From Dysidea avara (lineage: Eukaryota > Porifera > Demospongiae > Dictyoceratida > Dysideidae), in assembly GCF_963678975.1 (NCBI RefSeq), contig NC_089276.1, positions 7,527,098 through 7,591,097 on the forward strand: a stretch of 64,000 bases of DNA, read 5' to 3'. The translations under genes and the position numbers were made by a program. Shown here one piece after another: positions 11,538-21,589 of this stretch (position 1 is its first letter; each line of letters begins with the position of its first letter). A model generated the notes under the pieces. It was not told where the DNA came from, ran no database searches, and worked only from the letters and a program-made list of their open reading frames with translations.

Positions 11538-11673
11538 TGTGACCATTGGATATCATGGGACAGACACTTGTATATAATATTGTAGCAGTGTATGCATGTA
11601 TGTATATATTGTATAGTGTGCTTTGGTTGGAATATTATTATTGTTCACATGATCAACCACGCCGTACGCCACA
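11538..11673 (+). repeat. 3' LTR of Gypsy element 1 (136 bp)
   Basis: It is the partner of 4246-4381 and has the same length. It starts TGTGACCATTGG and is followed by the target duplication ACATT at 11674-11678. No polypurine tract precedes it, because the pol sequence runs straight in. Confidence 0.9.
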
Positions 11674-11678
11674 ACATT

Positions 11679-12021
11679 GGACTTAGTAAATCAGTAACTG
11701 TGACGAACTAATACACAATATTTCAGTCAACGATACAACTTCCTCCTCTCTCAAATTGGACCACGTACCACATGATATCCTTTAAAATTAAACAAATTGT
11801 TTTGAATCTTCACCAAAGAAGAGAACCTTTCTATATCTATGACTACTCCAAAGGAGATTATGAAAGCCTTAATATGTATCTACGTAGTACTGACTTCTCA
11901 GATTGTTACCATTCCAGTGATGTTGAGTACATCTGGACATCTGTGCAATATATCCAAGGTGATGGAGCGTCTAGTCTACAACAAGATCATCTCTCACGTC
12001 ACAACCCGCCTATCACCCCAG
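11679..12021 (+). pseudogene. LINE 1, middle segment: end of endonuclease to start of reverse transcriptase
   Basis: The LINE resumes directly after the target duplication with the GNTLDL-type motif. It runs through a frameshifted linker (HQRREPFYIYDYSKGDYES near 11805) to the RT N-terminal block ISKVMERLVYNKIISHV near 11950. It stops at 12021, where a MITE is inserted. Several stops and frameshifts show it is long dead. Confidence 0.75.
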
Positions 12022-12835
12022 TAGTGTCTAATCACTGGACTGGACTACTTGACTGGAATACTGGAATGGACTACTGGACTGACATTTTTTTTGGTTTTGC
12101 ACATTTTTAAGGGTGGGGTACTGTACATTTGGGTGACTTGTGACAACATTTCAGCAATACGGTCATAAAAAGTAGCTGTGATAAGCCAAATGGGTTCAAT
12201 TAAATGTATTCTATTCACTGCTTGACAGTATCTACTCTACTGTATAGCAGATACTGACATGTAGGTATACCCAAAAATGTTTCTCTCACTCTTAGGCACA
12301 CATGATTATTGTGATACAACTTCATATGAACTGGTGACTAGTCACTGATATGTAATTGTGTGTAATGGAGGCACATTAAATTAACCTACTTTTAAACTTG
12401 TACACACTGTATGCCATTGTGCTATGACCTTGCAATTTTCTACTCCTACTAACAGCTAAATGGCATTGTAATACAATTTAATAAAAGAATGCAGACATTT
12501 CATTCCAGTTTAAATATAACCAATTATACGATGGGATCTAGTTTGTGTGTTCATACACACCATATAAAGTTGAATCACACAACAATAGTGAGAGAAACAT
12601 TTTTGGGCATGCACACATGTCAGTCTATACAGTAGAGTAGATACTGTCAAGCAGTGAATAGAATACATTTAATTGAACCCATTTGGCTTATCACAGCTAC
12701 CTTTTAGGAAAATATTCACCACTCAGTGCTGAAATTTTGTCACAAGTCACCCAAATGTACAGTAACCGCACCCTTAAAAATGTGTAAAACCAAAAAGATG
12801 TCAGTCCAGTAGTCCAATCCAGTGATTAGATACTA
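12022..12835. mobile_element. Long-TIR MITE inserted in LINE 1 RT
   Basis: The 814-base element has TIRs starting TAGTGTCTAATCACTGG and extending at least 250 bases (about 12022-12290 against 12588-12835). The middle has no gene. The flanks CACCCCAG (12014-12021) and CTCACCAG (12836-12843) match at 6 of 8 positions, fitting an aged 8-base target duplication. The TAGTG end fits the hAT end pattern, so hAT-derived is likely but not proven. Confidence 0.8.
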
Positions 12836-12843
12836 CTCACCAG

Positions 12844-13900
12844 TTTGGTTTCTTGAGTAAAAGATCAACACTACACCAATTAGTAATCCTATATAATCAC
12901 ATTATCAATGCCAAAGATCAAACAGATGTGGACTTTTGCAAAGCCTTTGACAGTGTACCACACAATGAACTTCTACTCAAACTTAGATCCATGGGTATCT
13001 CAGATAATTTATGGCTTTGGTTTAAGTCATACCTATCAAACCGCCAACAATGTGTGAAAATCAACAACATACATTCCCACTTAATAACAGGGATTCCCCC
13101 AAAGGAGTATATTAGGTCCTTTGCTGTTTCTCATCTACATCAATGACATTCCAGACTGTGCTGTTTCTTCCATAATTCTATTATTTGCCGATGATACGAA
13201 AATGTTTCAAAACCGTAGGAAACTTCTTTGACTCAGACCAACTGTGAAAAGATCACTATACAAATGGAGTTCTGACTGGAACCTTACATTCTATTTGTCC
13301 AAGTGTATACACATGAGTTTTAAACCCAAGCTAGAAACAATTTATAATATTAATTTATCTCCTATTAATAGAGCTGACACTCATTGTGATCTTGGTGTTG
13401 TAGTTTCCTCCAACCTTTCCTGGGAGCCACGTTATCAACACATCATTGCCAAATCTTACAATTATTAGGCCTATTGAGGCGCACTTTCTCAACTCATAAC
13501 ACCATCAACAGTAAGAAATAACTATTCATCAAGAGTTACAAGTCACCTCGTGCAGGCTTCGACACTACAAAATACATCACATTTGCTACCGGAAATACTC
13601 GACATGCCACCCATCATAAATTGAATCAAACCAGGTCTTTAGACAGCACCTCTAAGAATATCTACTTTAACAGACTGCCTAGAATTTGGAATCACCTCCC
13701 TGTCATTGATTTGGATTTTACCATCAAATAAAAAACTACATACTTACCTCTGGAATCACTTTCTATTAAATTTTAATTCCAATATCAAATGTACGTACTC
13801 CTTATTGTGTCCTTGTGTTAATTGCAGCAAGCACCCGAGAACTCCAAATTTTGACTTTCTTTAATACACTGTAGCTATAATCAATGTAATTTTTACTTGT
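12844..13900 (+). pseudogene. LINE 1, 3' segment: reverse transcriptase and C-terminus
   Basis: It continues from the QFGF block into RT palm motifs: FCKAFDSVPHNELLLKL near 12930, then, after a frameshift near 13100, the [16 protein letters not shown]-type block and the catalytic FADDTKMF near 13187. The thumb (LGVVVSSNLSWEP near 13390) follows. Near the end a CPCVNC motif around 13808 resembles Cys motifs at the C-terminus of some animal LINEs. Multiple frameshifts and stops mark it as a fossil. Jockey/CR1-like is my best assignment. Confidence 0.8.
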
Positions 13901-14474
13901 AATTCTCATCTTAGTAGGGTATAGAGCTATTTCAGCACGTGATCAAAATTACGTAAACCATACCGAGACGTCATTTTGGTGCACCACCTGATTGATACAT
14001 GTTGATACGAACTGCAAATGTAGAGATTGTCAAGCTAGACTGAAGGCTTCCCGACGAAGCAAAGGAACGATACAAGGATAAACTATGAATTATAGGTAGG
14101 ATCGACCCGTTATCAGCAATTTTCGAATTTAGCTGGCGGTTTTTCCGAGTTTTCCTCCTGCCTGTCCTGTGGAATCCATTGAAACCGTTTGTTACTTTGT
14201 TGTAAGGACTAGATTTGTCACAGCTGAGCAGCTTAAAGCGTGGAAAGTCCTTGAAGCCTATAACCAGTTTGTATGCTAGTGGTTGGTTATATCAATTGTA
14301 CTGAACAGGAAAGTTACTGGAAAGTCACTGGCTGGGTAAAGTATATTTCTTTATTGAATCATAGCCTCTGATTGAATGATACTTGTAAACTATCTTCTTA
14401 CATGTACAGTTCATTCTATACACATACAAAGTTGTAATTATATATTATGTGTTGTATAGGTTTGCCATTCACAG

Positions 14475-14810
14475 ATGATGAGTGAGACGCCGCTGTGCAT
14501 GTGGAAAATTCTAGAGGAGTCAGGTCATGTCTGCTGTTCACACTGCAATTGCATGGCTGGCTTGCAGAAGTCTGTACACATGTACTGTAGCAGCAGTGCT
14601 TTTTATTTGGTTCACACAGACAATTTCAAGGAAACAGGGAAAACAAACTTGTGCTTTTACCAAGGTCCAGAGAAAGGATTCACAGTTGGGTGTGACAACA
14701 GTAACTGTAAATGGTTTTACGTAAGCTCATGACTGTTCCAAGGGGAAAGTGGTACTGCATGCCCTGATTGTAGAATTTGTCACAATTTCTAAAGGAGAAG
14801 GCAACAGTAA
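14475..14810 (+). pseudogene. SWIM plus PHD-finger coding remnant inside the long-TIR element
   Basis: Across shifted frames the sequence reads a SWIM-type zinc motif (HCNCMAGL near 14540, then a shifted CTHV-like partner near 14575). A PHD-finger-like end follows (VGCDNSNCKWFY near 14688, then CPDC near 14760 after another shift). SWIM motifs of this form occur in YqaJ-exonuclease-linked proteins and in MULE transposases; PHD fingers bind histone tails. At least two frameshifts break it. Whether it was the element's own gene or captured host exons cannot be told. Confidence 0.5.
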
Positions 14811-14821
14811 AAAAACACTTA

Positions 14822-15637
14822 AGAAGTAGGTGAGGCATGCCATATTATTTGTGTTGTACAACCATTCATATAAAATAAAATATTTACTGTACAATTGTCC
14901 ATTAATTTTAGTTTTAGTCAAATTAAAGGAACAACTGAGTCACATACATTGATTAAAGCACAGCAAATACAGATTATTCAATCAATCAAAGGTCTCTTTT
15001 CACCTTTATTTTTTTCTGATCAAAAATTGAGTCGGCAATTATAAGTGCTTTGAAGAAATGGAAACCTTTGCTGGACAGAGCTAACAACACATTCCACATG
15101 TGTGCAGACATTAGCACTAGTTTGCTTAACCTCTGCTGCTGACAGTTGACTCTTCCTTTTGTGACTGCAGGAAGGTGCAATGTAGCTTGCATGGCTTACA
15201 AAGAAACGGTAATGTCACAGTCTGCCAACATTATATCCCCTGGCAAGAGTTACTTCAAAATATCAGTGTTCTATTAACTATTTGTCACTGACACACCCTA
15301 AACCTTGACAATTTGGTAGCTTTGTCAGCTGGCAACGTCCTGCTCACAGTTAAATGTAGCCTTCAGTATATACTCCTAAGTTAGGTAAACCGGCGTGTGC
15401 TCCAATGAAAGTGTCTCTCACAAAACTTTCCTCACAGAATGGTGGTAGCTAGAGGTTCAGTTGTTTGCTCAGTTAATTAGTTCATTTTTTTGTTAATTGG
15501 TAATTTATATCAATAATACAAGAAAAGGTTTTCATGAGTACATGAGTAGCTGTCTGGCAATCGCTAAGCTGATCCTGCACAGTTCCAGAACCATCACATT
15601 CTGACTTTTCTTGTCAACATTCATTTAGCTGCATTCT
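14822..15637. other. Non-coding interior of the long-TIR element
   Basis: It is AT-rich, with only short open frames and no recognised motif. Confidence 0.5.
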
Positions 15638-16074
15638 TACCCAGCCAGTGACTTTCCAGTGACTTTCCAGTAACTTTCCTGTACAGTACGATATAAACAT
15701 CCTTTACTAGCATACAAACTGGTTGTAGGCTTCAAGGCCTTTGTACGCTATAAGCTGCTCAGCTGTGACAAAACTAGTCCTTAGAACAAAGTAACGAATG
15801 GTATCAATGGATTCCATAGGACAGGCAGGAGGAAAACTCCGAAAAACCGTCAGCTAAACTCGCAAATCACTGAGAAACTGGTTGATCCCACCTATAATTC
15901 ATAGTTTATCTTTGTATCACTCCTTTGTTTCGTCAGGAAGGCTTCAGCATAGCTTGACAATCTCTACATTTGCAATTCGTATCAATCAGGTGGTGTACCA
16001 AAATGGCGTCTCGGTACGGTTTACGTAATGTTGATCACGTGCTGAAATAGCTCTATAGCTAATTAACTACTTAT

Positions 16075-16429
16075 TTACCCCTTTCATATGGTCACTTTAA
16101 ACCAGGTTGAACCCACATTCAACCCGGGTTAATGCGTTCATATGACCACCATAACCAGGTTGAACCCGGGTTGAACCCAGAAGTCATAACCGAGTTCAAC
16201 CCTACAAAGCAGTAGGGTTGAACCCGGGTTGAACTCAGTTTATGGCTTCAAAAGCGAGTTGCGGTTTTTAATGAATACATAAAATGCATAGAAGACAATT
16301 ATCACTCAATGAATACCATCATGTGATGATTGCTTGTGAACAGAAACTGGGTTGAACCTGGGTTGAATGTGGGTTATTATTCAACCCGGGTTGAACCCAC
16401 TTTTGAGTGGCCATATGAAAAGGGTGTAA
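16075..16429. mobile_element. MITE rich in GGGTTGAACCC palindromes
   Basis: The TIRs (TTACCCCTTTCATATGG at 16075 and its near complement ending 16429) enclose about 355 bases with many inverted and direct copies of GGTTGAACCCGGGTTGAA. No coding capacity is seen. Terminal TTA on both sides could be the duplication or part of the TIR. Confidence 0.75.
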
Positions 16430-16641
16430 GTGTAACTTCTGGCCACTGGTATAGGATACCAGTGGACCATCAGTGCTGTAAAGTGTTTAAATAATAGTGT
16501 CCAAAAATAGATGTAGTGTAATGTCCGGAATTTGAAAATAATTGATTATCAGTCACCGATGGCTTCAGTACATTTTTACGCTATTAATTGCATTCCAAAG
16601 GGACAATCGTGTCTCCGGTCTCATGATGGATCTGCACCATA

Positions 16642-17117
16642 CAGGGGCGGATCCAGGAACTGGCAAGGGGAGGGGCACAAATAGGCTAAGTTGTAGGTGG
16701 TTGGGGAAAGCCAAATTCTCTTGTTGATTGGTGCATTTTTGAAGCACCAAATAATCACCTCTTTATAGTGTCTCACTGTTGAATTTTGTCATTTTGGCCT
16801 TTGCAGATGGCTGTGAAGTCATAAAAACTGTTCAAAAGGCTTCAAATGTCTTAAACAACAGCAACACGATAATTATTTTTAGAGGCGCTTAGTACGCACG
16901 AAGAGCTGCGTAACAATTTTACAACTAGTTTGACTGGTTTGCTTTGATTTCAGGTGAAATTCTAAAAAAATGTGCATATTTTCACAAGTTTTATAGCAAA
17001 ACTGATCTTGGCCTGACAAAGTTCAGTATTTTATTCAGAAGTAGCTATGGCTAGCTTCTTCACAAGGTGGGGGGAGGGGGCATTTGCCCCAAATGCCCCA
17101 TCCTGGATCCGCCATTG
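16642..17117. mobile_element. hAT-like MITE
   Basis: It starts CAGGGGCGGATCCAGGA and ends with the near complement TCCTGGATCCGCCATTG. G-rich tracts sit just inside both ends (near 16667 and 17068). CAGGGGCGG-type ends are typical of hAT elements. A clear 8-base duplication was not found. The segment 16672-16780 recurs at 3341-3443. A short palindrome (CCACTGGTAT/ATACCAGTGG, 16443-16465) lies just outside. Confidence 0.7.
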
Positions 17118-17296
17118 CCCTAGATAGTATATGGTCCGTACATTGACTATGGTTACACAATGAACACCCCACAGTGGTAGAGGGGATCGACTCGTAAAGT
17201 AGATTTTCCAATTTTGGACCTTACAACTAATAGAGTCTCGCCGGCTATAGCCGTTTAAAATTCCGGACGCGGCGAGACTAAGCACTAGACGAGGCA

Positions 17297-17370
17297 CCAG
17301 ACAGCTGCTGTATATTATAGCTACTAGACAGCTGCTGTATATTATAGCTACTAGACAGCTGCTGCATAGA
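17297..17370. repeat. 27-bp tandem repeat, about 2.7 copies
   Basis: The units start AGACAGCTGCTG at 17299, 17326 and 17353; the last is partial and diverged. Confidence 0.85.
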
Positions 17371-18573
17371 TACTTATTATTATTAGCTACAAGTTACAAC
17401 TGACTTACTCGGCATTAGTGAATGTCCATGGTGTATTAGACAGCCATATATAAGCAGGACAGCAAAAGTTGCCTTGAAGAAAGTCATGTTAGTTTACAAG
17501 AACTCCACTGACTGAACGAACTTGTAGTACTGTGACTCTCCTGTAAATGACTCTCTATTGCCTGCGGATTCTTGCCAAATTCCCCAGGACAACTCCAACT
17601 CCAACTCCACTAGGAATTCCAAATGTACTGATTCATACACTTAGTAGACATTCCAGTATCCGAGATTTTTTAAATAAAAGAATTCTCCGTATATTCCCAA
17701 TAGAACTCTGTCACAAATTAACAAGTTGTGCTTAACTTGGGATTGCTCCGTCGTCCGAGCTCCAATGAAGATGAAAATCGCTGTGGGGTTTGTCTACACG
17801 CTGATCATCATGAAAATCTTAGTTTTATCGTGCGCGTTACACATAAGTAAGTTTTATGTTGTTTTGTAATCTTTTTAAGCCTTGTAATGTATGTGGAATA
17901 CTTTAATAAAACTTTAAAAAACGTACCGTCGGGTGGAAGGTAGTTACTGGTGCTTACTTTAAAGTGTGTAGTTACTTCGCTTGGATTAGCGATTTTCAAC
18001 TCCAGAGCAACTTTCTGATGGCTGTGTCATCAGCTCAAAAGCATAAACTACTTCAAAGTTGGCATAACAATGCCATGATTGAAACCACAACTCCACCTTA
18101 AGTATTGTTGCATCATTGTGGCACCTCCACTTTAGTTGTTTACCTTTATAAGTTGTCACCTTGATGTTTTTAGTTACTTGAGTTAGCCACTTGCCTAAGG
18201 GTATATACCATTGCATTGAGAAATGTGCAGTAGGTGAAACATATTTGCTCACCAAAGATCGCTGAGATTCAATAAGACCTGAAGTTACTCTCATTACATG
18301 TACAAGCTTGAAGCACCTGCAGTTTCAAGATAGTCCAGATTGCTAGATGGTTTCCTGATTCAATTGTGCCATTTCCTCCTTTAAAATGTATGGGGAGCCC
18401 CGGAGAAAAAATGTACCTTTTTTCAGTTTTTAAGCACTGTGCATGCCAAAATAGCTAATTCCAACCCAGCAAACTATATAGTTTTGAGATCGGCAATCAA
18501 TACTCTATCCATTGAGCATATAAAAAGTCCATTTTTCCAAAATTTAAAAATTGGGCTGGAATGCCTACACTTA
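17371..18573. other. No recognisable gene
   Basis: An open frame on the minus strand (17986-18294) has no recognised motif and no splice context, so I do not call it. The CT-rich stretch near 17590 is low complexity. Confidence 0.4.
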
Positions 18574-19016
18574 GGCCCCTATTTGGTGATTATTAGTTTC
18601 TCATCCACCGCCCACATCCTTCTTAAGCTACCGCATGGTAAGCCATTATTTACTCTGTGCATGCTTAGAAGAACACGTGATACCAAACTGTTATAATTTT
18701 TAGTTGATGAACGCTACAATGCGCTATATACTGTTGTTTTCCTTAGCAAATTGCTGCAGTGCCAGTTGCAATCATGTTCTATCGACTTCATCAAAGCAGG
18801 CTTTCAGTTGACTGTCGAAAAACAGTTGGCGACCACGAAAAGTAGAAGCAGCTGTAGTAGGAAATGTTTGTAGTAAGAAAGAAAGACAATTTGGACAAGG
18901 TCTGTACATCAGTGTGTTAATATTATAAAATAATGGCATAATGGTAATACCGTCCTGCCCGCATCATAATAATTAGAAAGGCTGGATGAGAAACTAATAA
19001 TCGCCAAATAGGGGCC
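18574..19016. mobile_element. PIF/Harbinger-like MITE
   Basis: The TIR GGCCCCTATTTGG (18574) extends about 34 bases and is inverted at about 18983-19016. It is flanked by TTA on both sides (18571-18573, 19017-19019). A 3-base TTA duplication with a GGCCC-TTTGG type end is characteristic of PIF/Harbinger elements. There is no coding capacity. Confidence 0.8.
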
Positions 19017-19029
19017 TTAAATTGATTTC

Positions 19030-20713
19030 TTTAAATAGTCATTGTAGCAGTATGTGAACGTGGTTATCACCTGATGTTTAGAATTAACAATGAGTTCTTT
19101 CCTAATGGGTACCATGTTTTCAGAAAGGATATAGAGCTGACAGTTATGGTGGGGTACTTTTAGGCATGCCAGGACTCAATAAACTGTCAAGAACTAACAT
19201 TTGATACTAATTCTGAATTTGTAGTCTGTCAGGTTACCCTAAACAGCCATCAATATGTGATAATTTGTTCATTCTTCAGACCCCTAAATAATAATATTCA
19301 GAGCGTAAAAGATTTATGTGATCTATTTACAAATATTACAGCTACGTATCCTAATATCCCCATCTGGTTAGTCAGTGACTTAAACTTACCCAATATTGAC
19401 TGGGAAAATACCTGTATACAAGGTTCTGCATATCCTCTAGTTCTGTGGTATACCATCATTGATTTTCTACAAGAGTATGGTTTCACTCAAGTAGTGAACT
19501 TTCCAACCAGAGCATTTGGATGTCTTCATGACTAATAAACATTCACTTATCCACTGTTGCAACCCCATAGCAGGCATCAGTGACCACGAAGCCATCTTCA
19601 TTGAATCCTCTATAACGCTCTCGTAAACATCAGTGTGCTAAAAGGAAATTTTATCTTTGGCATAAAGCAGATATCTCTTCTATTAATGAAATCATAATTC
19701 AGTTTACTAGCTCCTTAGTTGTCAACATCAACACCCGTTGACATTTTGTGGGAAGAATTCAAAGTAATGTGTTATGAATGTCTAGATCTTGTTCCCACCA
19801 AATTTCACTCTACTAGATCAAAGACTCTATAACTTGGCCAAACGTTCTAACAGTAGCACACAATTGGGAAACCTATCGCACATATTTATATAAAAGAAAA
19901 GTTCAAGGAGAATGCCACAAAGCATATAACAACTACATTGGAAGATTAATTGACGAGAAAGCCGGTTCTGTTACAAAAAGATTATGGTCTTATATAAAGA
20001 GCCAAAGGAAGGATCATTGTAGTGTTGCATCTTTGAAAGTGGACGGAGTTGTTTATACCAACAGCTAATCTTAGATAAGGCTGAGATCCTTAACAAGTAC
20101 TTCACATCAGTGTTTACACCGATTTCATTAGATACCCCCCCAGCAATGGATGAACCACTGATACCAGACATTGATCCTAACCAAGTGGACACTAATGGTG
20201 TTGTTTAACTATTAAAGTCCTTAGAGGTCCACAAGGCTGCTGGGCCTGATAATATACCAGCACAACAAAGAAACCAGTGACCTTCTTGTCCCATCACTTA
20301 CTCTCATTTACCAAGCATCTTTACATCAGTGCTCATTACTTGCAGATTGGAAAGAACATATATCGTACCCATCTTTAAAAAGGGAAATTGTGCTGCTCCT
20401 AATTACTATAGACCCGTATCCTTAACTTGTATAAGCTCTAAAATGCTGGAACACATAGTGTACTCACATATATTCACCCATCTATCACACCATAGGATTT
20501 TATGCGACCAACAACATGGATTTCGTCGATCAAGATCGTGTGAGTCCCAGCTCATACTGACAGTTAACGACTTTGCTGAAATACTTAATAGAAGAGAACA
20601 GTTTGATGTGGATTTCTCCAAAGCATTTGATAGAGATCCCATCACCACCTATTTCACAAATTTCATCACTATGGTATTCGTGGAGATTTACTAGACTGGA
20701 TAAAGAACTTTAC
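19030..20713 (+). pseudogene. LINE 2, 5' segment: endonuclease and RT N-terminus
   Basis: The endonuclease region reads NGYHVFRKD near 19107, then DLNLPNIDW near 19381 and ISDHEAIFIES near 19578. A linker (YNNYIGRLIDEKAGSVTKRLW near 19930) follows. RT begins with PIFKKGNCAAPNYYRPVSLT near 20369, then QQHGFRRSRSCESQL and DFSKAFDRDP near 20610. Several frameshifts and stops are present. It is related to LINE 1 but not the same copy. It breaks at about 20713, where the satellite-bearing element begins, and resumes near 26185. Confidence 0.8.
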
Positions 20714-21589
20714 CTTGAATACACACGGTAGTGTGTCGTGCGGCCCAAGAAGCCGGCGTGCCACCCGTGAGTATATTAACAGGAAGAAAGAAAACGCAAT
20801 TTTCACACCTATGTAGCTCTGAGATCCCTTATCCGATTAGAACCAAATTTGCTGCAGGCGTGCCGGCCAGCTAGGGGAGTCTACACACCAAATTTGAAGA
20901 AAATCGCTCCAGCCATTTCCGAGATACGAGCGAACAAACTTTCGTTTTAATTTCTTCGTTTTTTTTCTTCTACTTCTTCATTTCGCACACTTCGCAAAAT
21001 CCGCCATAAAACACGAATGCGTACTTGGATCGGACTGAAATTTGGCACACTTAAAGGGCTCATTAAGGCGGATCTCTGTACCAACTTTGGTAGGAATCCG
21101 ATGAATATTCACGGAGTTATGACCGATTATTTGCGTAAAATAAGGTCGAAGGTCTGTCACGCCTACAGGGTAGACTCCTTTGAAGAATCAGTTGCAAGTT
21201 GAAAGGTAGATGGAGCAACCATCGTAGGAATGCCTTTTTGTGGTTTGAAAGGAATCAGGATAAAGACCATGGAGATATGACACAAAATCCGACCTGTGTC
21301 AAAATTACGTGATCGATTTTTATGAATAAAAAAAACTATTAGTTTTCGTGTCTACCAGGCAAACCGCTTAGAGCAACGAGCTGAAAATCAGTATGTAGCT
21401 GGAATAATCATCATAGAAAGTCCTTGCAGTAGTACAGAAGAATCGGATTACAAACCACTGAGTTATGATTCGAAAGACAACTACGTGTAACAAATGCGAG
21501 ATCGAGATACTCTAATAGAACAGTCACCCTAATATAGTATTCAGCTGCATTTATAATTTACTCAATTATATTACATTGCAAGTTATTCT

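Larger units (their letters stand above)
4246..11673 (+). mobile_element. Gypsy-type LTR retrotransposon (element 1), itself interrupted by a hAT transposon
   Basis: Two 136-base LTRs (4246-4381 and 11538-11673) begin TG and end CA. They are flanked by the 5-base duplication ACATT (4241-4245 and 11674-11678). Inside, in order, are gag with two CCHC knuckles, an aspartic protease, reverse transcriptase, RNase H and a truncated integrase, which is Gypsy (Metaviridae) order. Without the hAT insert it would be about 3.4 kb. It is defective through a gag frameshift, a TGA at 5380-5382, the hAT insertion at 6624 and loss of most of the integrase core. The target is a LINE endonuclease: flank plus one ACATT copy reads GNTLDL, a usual LINE endonuclease motif. 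Confidence 0.92.
13920..16057. mobile_element. 2.1-kb DNA element with about 410-bp TIRs
   Basis: The left arm (13920 to about 14340, starting TATAGAGCTATTTCAGCACG) is inverted at about 15640-16057. The outer 40 bases match almost perfectly and the rest at a lower but clear level. The inner arms share AAAGTTACTGGAAAGTCACTGGCTGGGTAA. TA lies at both outer edges, so a TA duplication is possible; no 8-9-base duplication is seen. The interior holds a broken SWIM/PHD-finger coding remnant near 14480-14810. No transposase is recognisable. Confidence 0.8.

Noticed and set aside
16642-17117. 8-base target duplication for the hAT-like MITE
   Set aside because: Flanks GCACCATA and CCCTAGAT do not match; the hAT-like call rests on the ends only.
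17986-18294. Minus-strand open frame of 102 codons
   Set aside because: No recognised motif, no splice context and no conserved copy in the window.
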